This document shows, in pieces, positions 1-10,463 of a DNA stretch of 64,000 nt. Source of the DNA: Diphasiastrum complanatum (lineage: Eukaryota; Streptophyta; Lycopodiopsida; Lycopodiales; Lycopodiaceae); NCBI GenBank assembly GCA_029204225.1, contig MU832024.1, positions 1 through 64,000 on the forward strand, written 5' to 3'. Under the pieces are notes generated by a model. That model was given only the letters and a program-made list of their open reading frames with translations. It was not told the origin of the DNA and made no database searches. The position numbers were made by a program, and so were the translations under genes. Every line of letters starts with the position of its first letter. Position 1 is the stretch's first letter.

Positions 1-2329
1 CACTTAATACTAGTTTGTTCAAGTACTCAAATTTAACTTCGACAACACACAAACATAACTCAACCGACATTGCTACAAGAAGCTTAATGAAATAACTGTG
101 TGACATGTTCTACCAAAACCCAAATCAGTAGTAAAGTGAAACTAAAAATTTGATGAACAGTTGTGCATTTATCCAAAGAATGTTCCCGGTACAGATTTTT
201 GGTAAAAGTACACAAGGGACATCAATTACAATTGTCGATTCAGTCTTCACAGAATATTCTCTCCAATTCAGGCCAAATTGAGCAGCTTCTAACTATCATC
301 CTATTTGCCAACATCCTTTAAGATGTCTGCATCTCTCCTCTAAAACTTCACTCTCTCAACATTCTCCTTACACACACAAGGATAGTTGCATGTCAATAAG
401 TGGAATCATACTTTCAATCAGTAATATGGGACGTCTGCTCATAGACAAACACCAAGATGGGATGTCTGCTCATAGACAATGACAATGATCTTGGAACTTA
501 CTCTCATTTTCTCTAACAACATCTTCTCACACCACAACATTGACACCATGAAATTATACTTTCCTTAGCCACTCTTCTCACGTTCAAGTGTTTCGTGCTC
601 AAAAATGGTATTGTCTTGGCAATAAGCTATTCATAGGGTGGCAAAGTCAACGAACTTATGCTCCGGTTACTTCACATGCCCCAAAAAAAGTTAGCCCCAA
701 AAAAAGCTAACAGCTCCTAAAAACATTTCCTCCTTCAATAGCCAAGAATTTCCAATTAGACATTCACGGTAGTTACATCAACTCCTCATGTACATTGCTC
801 ATACCTTACAAAACCGTTCCTCATGTATATTGTTCGTACCCTTCACATTCGGAACGTACTGGGTCAGAAGATTTTTTTTTTTTTTAACTTCATGTGGAAG
901 ATGTTGATGCCGACGATGTCTCTATTTTTTGTTGATGGCAAATGTTCATAAATGATATGCTTAAATGGCATTTTTTCTTGGGCACGACAGTCAGCTCTAC
1001 TACTATCAGCTTGAAGGTCAAGATTGCAAATTAACCATTTATTGATTTCTTAATGCATGCATTTCTATCAACACTCAGGCTCTGTCACAACTTTGTTTTA
1101 AATTCATTTAAAGCCATAGGCAACCAATTGATCTTTGGAAGTTGAAGTCACTTCAGCTCACGTTCTTTGTAGTAGTACTATTTCTGCAGCATCCACTTCT
1201 TTCTTCATTCTGGAATCATCACTGTCTCTCTACGTTGGTGCAGCTTTCCTGCTTGTTTTGGGCATCACCTGCTTTTTTCTTTGCTATTTTTATTTTTCCT
1301 GGCCACGTCCTGGAACGGGCCACTATGGTTCATAAGTCAGGCCTTACGTCAGTGGCGAAGCTTGTTTTACTGTTCGTTCATTGTTCTATATTGTCTATCA
1401 TTCTACTATTGTTCCATACTCTGTAACATCAATATTGCATGCATGCATCATCTATTGCTACATAGTATCAAAGCTACAAATGTTCATGTGACTCAAGCTT
1501 GCGCCATACCTAAAGGAAAGGTGAGATTTTCCCTCTACAAGCATCAACCATGTTACACTATTTATCAACTTGTAACTAAAAAATAACTTACAAGTTTAAG
1601 TCAGCCCCTCATGTAGACTTAGTGTCCCTAGTACTTAATGACCTATCATTTGCACATTGTTGTAAAGAAACTTCAGTCTTGTAGGATGGCGCACTTTCTG
1701 AAAAGGGATTTGATAAAGGTGCAATTGTCATGTACTTTTAGTACATCAGTGTTTATCAATGCAATATAATATCCATTGCATGCTTTGTAGGCCCAAAAGG
1801 AGCTATTAGCCTTAAGAATAGGGCGGTTCCCTCTTTAGGCCCTCCAAAGTACTTAAATAAGGATGATAGGCCAACAAGGGCCCAAAGTAGACTTATTAAG
1901 ACTTAACAAGGGCTAACTATCCTTTAATATAGGTATGTTTAGTTAAGTTAGGGGATTGTCTATAAGTAGGCAAAAGACATCATTTTGAGAATCTTTTGGC
2001 TCATTTGCAAATGAGAGCGTAGCCTCCTCTTTGTGAATGTGAGCCTTGGGACTAGAGCTTGCTAGGTCTCATGTGCCCAATCCACATGAATCTCGTCTCC
2101 ATTTTGTATTGATTTGCTTCCATGCCTTGAATTCTAATTGATCATTACTTGGAGCTCTATTAGTGATTTGTGTTTTATGGCCATATCAACATGAATGAAT
2201 GTCCTTCTCTTGATTGCGGCTATAGTTGACTAATGTCGATCTCGTCAGGGTTTACCTAATTTTTAAACAATCAACATATCTACCACTCGTCACTCATGAC
2301 TCATGTCAAATGTGACACAAATTACATAC
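1..2329. other. No supported gene; LTR-like AT-rich DNA
   Basis: No reading frame here looks like a protein. The stretch holds small direct repeats: a motif containing GTCTGCTCATAGACAA occurs twice at about 428-479, and a CCTCATGTAYATTG motif occurs twice near 785-835. Around 1962 there is a TATA-like TCTATAAGTAGG, followed by U5-like sequence to about 2200. That layout resembles the promoter half of a plus-strand LTR, but I found no partner LTR, primer site or coding region to prove it. Confidence 0.4.
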
Positions 2330-2515
2330 TACAACTGGTGATAGAATCTGGGTGATTCTGAAACTAGGAGTAGACTAATATTATTAGTACTCACAAACAA
2401 CCAAACACAAGAGGAAGAAGATGAATCACAAGAGCAATTAACAAAACTGATCTGTATTGAATTGATTAAGAAGGAGGGCGCCCATCTGCACTTATAGAGA
2501 CTTGCCTGGAACATA
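2330..2515 (-). repeat. LTR-like fragment joined to a Copia pol remnant
   Basis: Read on the minus strand, this begins with a TATA-like CTCTATAAGTGCAGATGG and runs into AT-rich sequence ending near TTCTATCACC, as in the R/U5 part of a Copia LTR. It follows directly after the broken Copia reading frame, whose last recognisable residues are NNVLYVPGKSL, so pol and LTR are fused with the rest of pol missing. Boundaries are inferred from the change in sequence character only. Confidence 0.35.
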
Positions 2516-3050
2516 GAGAACATTGTTAATTTCTCCTGTATCCCCTGAAGGTAAATGTACTCTCACTGTACCTCAACCTTTGATGTCGTAAGAAGAATTG
2601 TCTCCAAGCTTGACATGTGCATTTACACCAATGTCCTCAAACTGTGTAAACCACTCACGCTGTGGAGTCATATGTTACGTTGCTCCAGAATTAATGTACC
2701 AACAGTCTTCAGAGATCTCTGATGTTGAAGCTGAGAATAACTCATAGCATCCCACATCTTCACTTTTGTCTTCGTCTCCAATGAAGTTGCCTGACTGCTT
2801 CTTCTTGTCCTGGATTGCCTCCTTTTTCCTACACTCAAATGCAAAATGACAATATTTAACACAAAAGTTACAATTACCATTTCTCTTTGGATTGGATTTG
2901 GAACCGTCTCCTTTTTCTGTATTGTCCTTGCCTTCCTACTTCTGATCCTTTTTGCCTCCTTTCTTCTTGTCTTGATTCGTGGTGAAGAAACCCAGCTCCT
3001 TGAAATCTTCCCTAGACATCAATTTTTGTCTTCGTAACTCTTCTTGAAGT
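2515..3050 (-). pseudogene. Copia gag zinc knuckle and protease fragment
   Basis: The minus strand reads as the end of a Ty1/Copia gag and the start of pol. A CCHC knuckle (CNFCVKYCHFAFEC, spacing C-x2-C-x4-H-x4-C) lies near 2825-2880. It is followed by a lysine-rich linker and then the protease region WYINSGAT-stop-HMT near 2660-2715, with a downstream LGDNSSY block typical of the Copia protease to integrase junction. The catalytic Asp of the usual DSGAS/T motif is Asn here, and in-frame stops are present, so the protease is dead. The fragment is truncated at both ends, by LTR-like DNA downstream and by a Gypsy gag piece upstream. Confidence 0.75.
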
Positions 3051-3069
3051 AGCAAACCATTCATCTCCC

Positions 3070-3608
3070 TCAAACTAATGGTGGGCACCCGAAGCTTCTA
3101 CAGAAGCCGAGAATTCAAAAAATTGTGAGTGCTACCTGAATCAAGTAGTACGTTAACGCCTTTCCCTAATATTTTGTCTCTAACTCGAAACAACTGATAA
3201 GGCTTGAAAGATAACGTACTGACATTGCAAGCACAGCACAATTTCCTGATAAATTAATTTCAAGTTTACCTGCAAGTAACTCCATCATCATGAGATTTGA
3301 TGATGACTTCTTCTTCTCAAGGCACCATTTTGCACGATACCCAAGTTTATTGCATAAAAAATAGAGGTTTTCTTTAATTGCCATCTTCCGCGCCTTGTCT
3401 TTTATTATCGAGTTCTTGTTTGTCTTCTTTTCGTGAGCAGTGGCTTCCGGTGAAGCGATTATTTTGCTATCATAGGCGTCTTCCAAGGTATGGAGGATAT
3501 TACGCTTACATTCATTTTGATAATCAGCAGGTCGTCCGTAAACGAACAGCCACTACGCCAATTTTCGATCGAAGAGCGGCACCTTGGCCAAGAAATTGAT
3601 AAACTCTT
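3070..3608 (-). pseudogene. Gypsy gag C-terminal half with protease start
   Basis: On the minus strand from about 3605 the frame reads as the end of a Gypsy gag domain (near FINFLAKVPLFDRKLA and TLEDAYDSK). A decayed zinc knuckle follows (FLCNKLGYRAKWC, histidine missing), then the aspartic protease motif LLDSGSTHNFL near 3100-3150. A retroviral protease uses this Asp-Ser-Gly triad to cut the polyprotein. The piece lies downstream of the integrase of the neighbouring minus-strand element, which is the wrong order for one element (gag should precede pol). It is therefore from a second copy or a rearrangement. Only about 180 codons remain, with stops. Confidence 0.7.
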
Positions 3609-3609
3609 G

Positions 3610-4945
3610 GACATACGTATCCACATTAGTTTTTGTTAAAATAAACTACACCATTTTGGTAAGCCTGTCAACTACTACCCAAATGGCATCATGACCCTTT
3701 CCAGACTTGGGAAGTCCGATCACAAAATCCATGGAAATACTTTCCCACTTCTTACTGGGAACTTCCAACGGATGTAACAGACCAACTGCTAGAGTCTTTC
3801 CGCTTTGTTAACTTGGCATTCTTCACACTTTTGAACATATGCCTCCACATGAGCTTTCTTTTTTGGCCAATAAAATTCTCTTTTAACAAGGTCAAGCATT
3901 CTCTGTATACAAGGGTGACCCGCACTGGGGCTATCGTGACACTCATGCAGTTTTTCGGCCCTAATGTCCACAATGTCTGGCACACATACTTTTTCTCTAC
4001 GGAAAAGTAAACCACTCCTAATAAAATATTTATCAAGTATCTTCTCTTCGCGAGATTTCTTGGAATCCTGCTTTCCAAGATTATCTCTCAAGGTAGTGCT
4101 TCCTGCCAGGACTTCTTGCCAAATACGACCGAAAAACACATCGGTCCGACAAAGGTCTCGCAGAACTCAGATTGGACTGTCGAATTCGAACTTCTGAATG
4201 AGTTCCGACCAACGGGCTTTTACGACCCTTGAGGTCCAAGGCATCACAAATAAACTTAAGAGATTCGTGATCCGTCATGTCTTCAGATCCTTAATGCGTG
4301 CATGACAGCAAAAAGTTCCTTCTCATGAGGAGAATATCTACTTTGAGCTAGGTCCAACCTCTTGCTTTCAAAAGCCACTGGTCTACCATCCTGGTAAAGG
4401 ACTGCACCCACCGCATAGTCACTAGCATACGTTTCCACCAGGAAAGGTTTGCTAAGGTCCACAATGTGTAAAATAGGGGCGATAGACACTAACATCTTCA
4501 AAGCCTCAAAGCTTTGATTAAGTTCATCGGTCCAAATAACAGGTGGACTGATTTCCGAACGCCTTCCGGCTTTCTTCTTATTACCCTTTTTAGTTTTACT
4601 GGCTTTCTTCACTCCCTTAAGATGATTCATTACAAATAATGCAATTAAAGCATAATCTTTAATAAATTTATGGAAAAAACCTATGAAGCCTAAAAAAGAT
4701 TTAACTTCCCTTATGGTTTTCAGGATAGGCCAATCATGAACTTTCTGGAACTTATCGTAGTCGATCTCAAGATCTCGATCGAAAACGATATGTCCTAAGT
4801 ACTTGAGTTTTGTTTGCACAAACTCACATTTAGACTCCTTAGCATATAGCTTTGCCTGCCTTAGAATATCTAAGACAATCCGCAAATGCGCTTCATGCTC
4901 CTCAAGAGTCCTACTATAAATCAAAATGTCGTCCAAAAATACCAC
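3610..4945 (-). pseudogene. Gypsy pol fragment: RT end, RNase H, integrase start
   Basis: Read on the minus strand, the frame opens inside reverse transcriptase at the catalytic box (VFLDDILIYS, 4945). It continues through the RT thumb and connection and into RNase H (FLVETYASDYAVGAVL, then HEKELFAVMHAL), ending at 4283. The RNase H tail TDHESLKFI is in another frame at 4278-4081. The HHCC integrase zinc region (HECHDSPSAGH ... CEECQVNK) is at 4139-3789. The integrase core start ([15 protein letters not shown]) is near 3750-3690 in a third frame. The RT fingers and palm before the DD box are absent. At least two frameshifts make it non-functional. It is the minus-strand partner of the gag start near 10.4 kb and the LTR at 12.4 kb. 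Confidence 0.85.
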
Positions 4946-5439
4946 CAGAAACTTTCCTAGATATGATGCTTACTACAACTTAATCTCCATCAACGATAAC
5001 TTCCTCTCCGAGGAGATTGCCATCAAAATATAAATGCAGATATCATCTGATCTTTTGATCATGCAGGTAATCCTTCTCTTAAAAAATCAAGTATAACTAG
5101 AATCGGAACTATGATTCGTCAATCATAATTCATCAGATTCTTGTCCTATGCTCAATAAGAGAACGTGATACCCTAGAATAGACAACTCAATCCAGGGCAG
5201 ATCCACTTCCCAATGCGATTGCCACAGTTCCTCAATAACTCACTAATAAACCCAAACAAATCCACCATCATGAGTTTAGGCCTACAACCATTAATTATGA
5301 CCTAATACACATGAGGGCCCCAATTCTCTTATAGTCACAATTAACTTACAGGTTGTTGCTCTACTGATCCCTAGCATGGACACGCTACCCCCGAGACCAA
5401 TCGTGGGCATGACAGTTTGTCCTTGGATTTAGGTTTATG
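4946..5439. other. Unassigned spacer between broken Gypsy pieces
   Basis: No coding signal or repeat structure was found. By position it lies where the RT amino-terminal part, protease and late gag of the minus-strand Gypsy should be, so that part has been lost or replaced. Confidence 0.4.
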
Positions 5440-5580
5440 TTGCTCTTTGCGGATTACCATGTGCGTATCGTCAAAAATTCGAAGCGTACTCGTGGTGGCA
5501 GGATCTCAAGGAGCGTGCTATAGTCCCAACAACTTGGGATGATTTCCAAGTAGCCTTTAAGGCTGCCTTTATGCCAGTAG
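5440..5580 (+). pseudogene. Gypsy gag fragment, left half of an interrupted gag
   Basis: On the plus strand this reads as a Gypsy capsid segment (SWWQDLKERAIVPTTWDDF, then FKAAFMP), matching the W-W ... tW..F...F..F.P pattern of retrotransposon gag. The chromovirus LTR begins right after it at 5581. The gag reading resumes on the far side of that element at about 9996, so this is a host-element gag split by an insertion. Its orientation is opposite to the surrounding minus-strand Gypsy parts. Confidence 0.7.
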
Positions 5581-6015
5581 TTATGGAATCGGCTCATTAC
5601 ATTCGCCATGTCCATTTACATTTACTTTACTTTATGCATAGGCAGGCTTTGGGCCCTTTTTTATTCATTATTTGATATTTAGACTATATGGTTGGCCTTG
5701 GGCCCTATTACTGACATTTAGACCATATTATTGGCCTTGGGCCCTATGATTCACTATATTGGTTATTTGGTCATATTACTGAGAGTGGGGGCCTTCTTGG
5801 AGGGCGCACTATTTTCCCTCTCAGTTTGGCCCTAGCCACTGGAAGCTTCCTTTTAGGGCTTCCTCTTGGCTATAAGTAGAGATTCTGTGTCATTTGTTAC
5901 TTGGCTTATAATATGATCTCCTTCTTTAGTCTCTTTAAGCTTTCTCTCTCCTGCTTTCTAGGGTTAAGTCTTGCTTATGTGATGCTTTCATAGACTAAAT
6001 CTAGATCAACCGTGG
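5581..6015 (+). repeat. 5' LTR of chromovirus
   Basis: About 98% identical to 9556-9990. It carries a TATA-like TATAAGTAGAG at 5871 and GGGCCC-rich upstream sequence in three similar short blocks (GGCCTTGGGCCCTAT). The left edge is placed at TTATGGAATCGG, where both copies begin to agree; two more bases (AG) also match. The right edge is near CCGTGG, after which the two copies diverge. Confidence 0.9.
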
Positions 6016-6634
6016 CTACGTTCGCCCTCCGCCTCCTCGTCCTGCTTTTGTCCGACATTACACGTCTGCAGAGTTCGCTGACATTCAGCAGAAGCGTCTT
6101 TGCTTTCGTTGTAAGAGTCCTGACCACATTGCCCGTGATTGCCGCCAGCCTGATCTATCTCCTGAGCCTTCTACTGATTTACTTCCTGCTACTTGCCATG
6201 CTCAGCTTGCTTATGCTACCTGGACAGGGTGCCCCGGTCCTCGCTCCATTCGGCTACGTGTGCGCATTACTGGTCGTGAGTATATTGCTTTAGTTAATAC
6301 CGGCAGCACTCATTCCTTTATCAGCAGTTATGTTCTCAGCCGGATACGCGCTTCACCTATTCCTGCTCCACAGCCTCTCACAGTCGAGGTTGCCAGTTCT
6401 CACTCATTTCCTAGTTCTTAGATGTTTCAGGGATTATCCTACCGCATTGGTGATTTTTCTGGACAGGCAGATCTTTATATCATTCCTCTGGAGCGCTATG
6501 ACCTTATCCTTGGTGCTGATTGGTTTGCTTCATTGGGAGCGGTTACTTTGGACCTGGCTCAGCAGACATTGACATTTGTTCATGATGCAGTGACCCACTC
6601 ACTTGCTGGTATTGATTCTCAGGCAGATTTTTAG
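6011..6634 (+). pseudogene. Chromovirus gag zinc knuckle and aspartic protease
   Basis: One frame from the LTR edge reads through a CCHC knuckle (CFRCKSPDHIARDC), which binds nucleic acid in gag, into a retropepsin-like region. The protease active site reads ALVNTGSTHSF, with Asn in place of the catalytic Asp. It is followed by a TAG near 6419 and then by LSYRIGDFSGQADLYIIPLE and the conserved ILGADWF block. It ends with a TAG at 6632. The capsid part of gag is absent because the LTR abuts this piece. The Asp to Asn change and the stops mean no working protease. Confidence 0.85.
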
Positions 6635-9509
6635 CTGATCAGCGGAAAGCAGTTTATCCGCAGCCTACCTAAGGCTCATTGTGCAGCTTTTACGTGATGT
6701 GAACCACCATATTGATTTGCGTCCTGGTTCTGCTCCTCCCTCCCGGCCTCCTTACAGCGTGATGAGGTTGAGCTTCAGATTATTGCTTTACTAGATCAGG
6801 GCCTTATTGTTCCTAGTCACAGTCCTTTTGGTGCCCCTGTTCTCCTTGTCAGTAAGAAAGATGTTTCCAAACGCCTCTGCATTGATTATCGTGCCCTCAA
6901 TAAGTTGACCATCCGTAACCAGTATTCTATTCCTCACATGGATGATCTCTTTGACCTCTCATCTTTTCTCTAAGATAGACTTACGTTCCGGCTAGATTAG
7001 GATGCATCCTTCGGACGAAAACAAGACTGCGTTTCGTACCCATCTTGGTTTGTATGAGTTTCGTGTTCTTCCTTTTGGTGTTACTAATGGTCCACCTACG
7101 TTCCAGAATGTGATGAATAACATCATCCGTCGTCTCCTTGGTCATTGTGTTTTAGTTTATTTTGATGATATTCTTGTTTTTAGTAAGACTCTTGATGAGC
7201 ATGTGTTACATCTTTCATCTGTTTTTCAATTGCTTGTTCATCACCAGTTGCTTGCTAAACTTTCTAAGTGTTCCTTTGCTGTTGTTGAGATTGAGTTTTT
7301 AAGATTTCTCATTTGTGATGGTCGTATTCGTTTGGACCCTCATAAGGTTCGGGCAATCGCTGATTGGCCTGTTCCCACAGATGTCCACCATGTTCGAATG
7401 TTTCTTGGTCTCGCTACTCACCTTCGTCGTCCTGTTCCTCACTTTGCCACTGTGGCTGCCCCTCTTCATGCCCTTTTGAAGAAGTCTAGTGCTTTTGTTT
7501 GGACTTCTGATTGTCAGTTCGCCTTTGACACTCTTCGTCGTGCTGTTGCGGAGGCCTCTGTCCTGTGTTTACCACAGTTTGATCAGAAATTTATTGTTGA
7601 GACCGATGCTAGTAATGTTGGTTTGGGTGCCTTGCTTCGTCAGTCTCAGTGTATTATTGCTTATGAGTCGCGTCGTTTACGCTCTTATGAGCAACGTTAT
7701 TCTGTCCATGAGAAAGAGCTTCTTGCCATTATCTATGCTCTTAAGAAGTGGCACCATTACCTGTACCGTGTTCCTTTTGATATCGTTACTGATCATCAGT
7801 CCTTACGTTATCTCTTCTCCCAGCGTGATCTTAGTGATCGTCAGTTTCGTTGGTTGCAGTTTTTACAATCTTTTGATTTTTCTATTTTGTATCGTCCTGG
7901 TCGTGCTAACACTGTTGCTAACGCATTGTCTAGACTTCCTGCTTTATTGAATACCCTTGTTGCCACGATCCCTTCCTGGTTTGAGGATCTTCCATCTGCT
8001 TATCTTACATGTTCTGATTTTCGTGATGTTTATAGTTCTGCTCCACCTATGTCGTCTTCACCTCATCAGGCTTATTCCATTGTTGACCACCGTCTTTATC
8101 ATTATGGTTCTCTTTGTATTCCTAGTTCTTTGGGTATCCGTTCCCAGATGTTGTCGGATGCTCATTCGTCCCCAGTTGGGGGTCATTTTGGTTTTCAAAA
8201 GTCTTATGCTCGTCTTAAGGATCATTTCTATTGGCCATCCCTTAGGAAAGAGCTTGTTGTACTTATTCGTACCTGTCCTTTCTGCTTACGTAATAAGTAC
8301 TCCCGTGCTAAGTCCGCTGGTTTGCTTCAGAGTTGGCCTATTCCTCACCGCCAATGGACTGATATTTCTATGGACTTCATCATTGGCCTTCCCCGCACCC
8401 GTCGTGGTCACAATTCATGTATGGTGGTAGTTGACAGGTTCTCGAAACAGGCACATTTCATACCCGACCGCAGTACTATCACAGCATAGCAGTGTGCACG
8501 CTTGTTCCTTTCAGAGATATTTCGCCTACATGGGTTTCCTCGTACTATCCTTTCTGATCGGGATAGTAAGTTTACATCATTGTTCTGGACAGAGCTTATG
8601 CGTATATTGGATGTACAGCTTTTTATGGGGTCTGCTCATCATTCTACTTCTAATGGGCAGTCTGAGGTCCTTAACAGGATCCTTGAAGATTATCTGCGCC
8701 ATTTTGTTACTCCTTCAGGGAAGGATTGAAATCAGCACTTATGTTTGGCAGAGTATAGCTATAACAGCTCTGTTAGTACCAGCACCGGCGTTGAACCATT
8801 TTTATTATCTCATGGTTATGCACCTCTTTTACCTGGTATTCCTCTTCCTCCCGAGGATACACCTGTGACACTGTCTTCATTTCTATCAGGTGCTCGCGAG
8901 CTTATTCTCCAGGCCAGTTCCCATTTGCAGCAGGTCCAGCAGCGTTATCAGGCTTCAGTTGATCGTCATCGACGTCATGTTGAGTTTCATGTTGGTGATA
9001 TGGTATATCTACGCCTACGGTTTGCACGTCATCATTTTATTCAGGGCCATGCTTCTACTGAGAAGCTTGCACCACGTTATTATGGGCCTTATTGTATATT
9101 GGAGGTTCTAAGTCCAGTTACATATCGTCTTCAGCTTCCTGCTTCCACACGTGCCTGTGATATATTCCATGTCAGTTTATTACGTGCTGCTATTGAGGAT
9201 GATGCTCCTCGTGATGCTGAGTTTCCCACTGCACCGGATCTCTTTCCTTTATTACCTGCTGCTATCCTTCAGGTACGTTTGCATCATAGTCGACGCCGCC
9301 GGCAGATTCAGTTCCTAGTCCAATGGGATGGTCGTCCTGTTGAGGAGGCCACATGGGAGCCTATTGATGTCTTTTATCATACACCGTCACTTGCGGATCA
9401 GGCTCGTGCTCTTGCCGCACTTGTTGATTCCTCTACATCAGCTGTTGCTCCAGTTGTTACTACACCAGATGTTGTTCCAGTTGATCCTCCAAGGCTTGCT
9501 GTTACTTGA
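6635..9509 (+). pseudogene. Chromovirus pol: RT, RNase H, integrase, chromodomain
   Basis: RT begins near 6740 ([19 protein letters not shown], then [12 protein letters not shown]) in one frame. It shifts near 6960-7000 to the frame that stays open from 7002. That frame holds FRVLPFGVTNGPPTFQ, the catalytic VYFDDILVFS, RNase H (FIVETDASNVGLGALL, YSVHEKELLAI, VTDHQSLRYL), integrase HHCC (about 8155-8290), and core Asp, Asp and Glu in SMDFIIGLP, LSDRDSKF and NGQSEVLNR. The C-terminal module around FLVQWDGRPVEEATWEPI near 9310-9365 is chromodomain-like and defines the chromovirus group. In-frame stops lie at 8487 (TAG) and 8727 (TGA), each one transition from a sense codon. Near 6990 a missing six-base block leaves a TAG. 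Not functional, but little decayed. Confidence 0.92.
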
Positions 9510-9555
9510 TCCAGTCCTTTATGGCAGTTGGGTCTTATTTTTGTGTCGGGGAGAG

Positions 9556-9990
9556 TTATGGAATCGGCTCATTACATTCGCCATGTCCATTTACATTTAC
9601 TTTACTTTATGCATAGGCAGGCTTTGGGCCCTTTTTTATTCATTATTTGACATTTAGACTATATGGTTTGCCTTGGGCCCTATTATTGACATTTAGACCA
9701 TATTATTGGCCTTGGGCCCTATGATTCACCATATTGGTTATTTGGTCATATTACTGAGAGTGGGGGCCTTCTTGGAAGGCGCACTATTTTCCCTCTCAGT
9801 TTGGCCCTAGCCACTGGAAGCTTCCTTTTAGGGCTTCCTCTTGGCTATAAGTAGGGATTCTGTGTCATTTGTTACTTGGCTTATGATATGATCTCCTTCT
9901 TTAGTCTCTTTAAGCTTTCTCTCTCCTGCTTTCTAGGGTTAAGTCTTGCTTATGTAATGCTTTCATAGACTAAATCTAGATCAGCCGTGG
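9556..9990 (+). repeat. 3' LTR of chromovirus
   Basis: Near-identical direct copy of 5581-6015, preceded by the polypurine tract GGGGAGAG at about 9548-9555. It is followed by resumed host-element gag sequence. Confidence 0.9.
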
Positions 9991-9995
9991 CACGT

Positions 9996-10165
9996 TCATA
10001 ACTCCAGCCCTTGACGATTTTGAATATTATCGTCGATTTGCTACCTTGCAAATGGGGACGAAACCTTTGGATGTGTACTTTTATTTTGGGCTTGCCCAAA
10101 GAGTATCAGTTAGAGGTCCGTCGTAATCATCCACAATCCCTTGAGGATGCAGTCCGCATAGAAAC
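9996..10165 (+). pseudogene. Gypsy gag fragment, right half of the interrupted gag
   Basis: Plus-strand sequence after the chromovirus reads as the next part of the capsid (PALDDFEYYRRFATLQMG; then in another frame LGLPKEYQLEVRRNHP and SLEDAVRIETKW, the usual end of a retrotransposon gag domain). Together with 5440-5580 it makes one gag segment. At about 10165 the coding signal switches to the minus strand, which marks an inversion breakpoint. Confidence 0.65.
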
Positions 10166-10463
10166 AAAATGGCAGTGGAGCTGTCTGGTAGATCGTGCAT
10201 GGAAAAATGTGATGTCCATCGATCAAGCCATGCCAAGACCACTCGTGATGTGTCCTTTTTCTCCCCAGTAAAAAATTCCAATGGCATTGGGTTAAGGAGT
10301 GCCTGCCGAGATTGGGACATAGCCCTCATCTTGGCCTCCGCCCGTTCATGTTTAGACGGCATGTCAACAATCTGGTGTTGTAACAAATTATCGCACGTGC
10401 CATTTCCTCTATATCAGCCCCAGCCGGGCTTGGAGCTTGAGTCACATCCATAGGAGTCTCCAT
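10165..10463 (-). pseudogene. Gypsy gag N-terminal fragment
   Basis: The minus strand starts with an ATG at 10463 (METPMDVTQAPSPAGADIEE). After a frameshift near 10386 it continues through a charged region into the capsid start (PMPLEFFTGEKKDTS, VLAWLDRWTSHFSMHDL), the F-G ... W ... F pattern of a Gypsy gag. It is the beginning of the same type of gag whose middle lies inverted at 5440-5580 and 9996-10165. With the pol fragment at 3610-4945 and the LTR at 12421 it outlines one minus-strand element. Confidence 0.7.

Larger units (their letters stand above)
5581..9990 (+). mobile_element. Chromovirus-type Gypsy LTR retrotransposon, defective
   Basis: Two direct LTRs of about 435 bp (5581-6015 and 9556-9990) flank a gag-pol remnant in the order zinc knuckle, protease, RT, RNase H, integrase, chromodomain-like tail. 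The LTRs differ at nine positions by my reading, eight of them transitions, so insertion is fairly recent. A purine tract (GGGGAGAG) directly precedes the 3' LTR. The 5' LTR runs straight into the gag zinc-knuckle codons, so primer binding site, leader and most of gag are missing. It sits inside another element's gag. I could not find a clean target-site duplication. Confidence 0.9.

Noticed and set aside
1440-1480. TAGTATCAAAGCTAC as a primer binding site
   Set aside because: Several mismatches to the standard site and no LTR end or gag beside it.
1135-1586. Hydrophobic plus-strand frames that could be small membrane proteins
   Set aside because: AT/T-rich DNA gives such frames by chance; two overlap in different frames and there is no homology or splice support.
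6012-6572. Hydrophobic plus-strand frames after the 5' LTR of the chromovirus
   Set aside because: The other frame encodes the zinc knuckle and protease; these are shadows.
7489-8430. Hydrophobic plus-strand frames overlapping the chromovirus pol
   Set aside because: They are shadows of the RT-RNase H-integrase frame, which has clear catalytic motifs.
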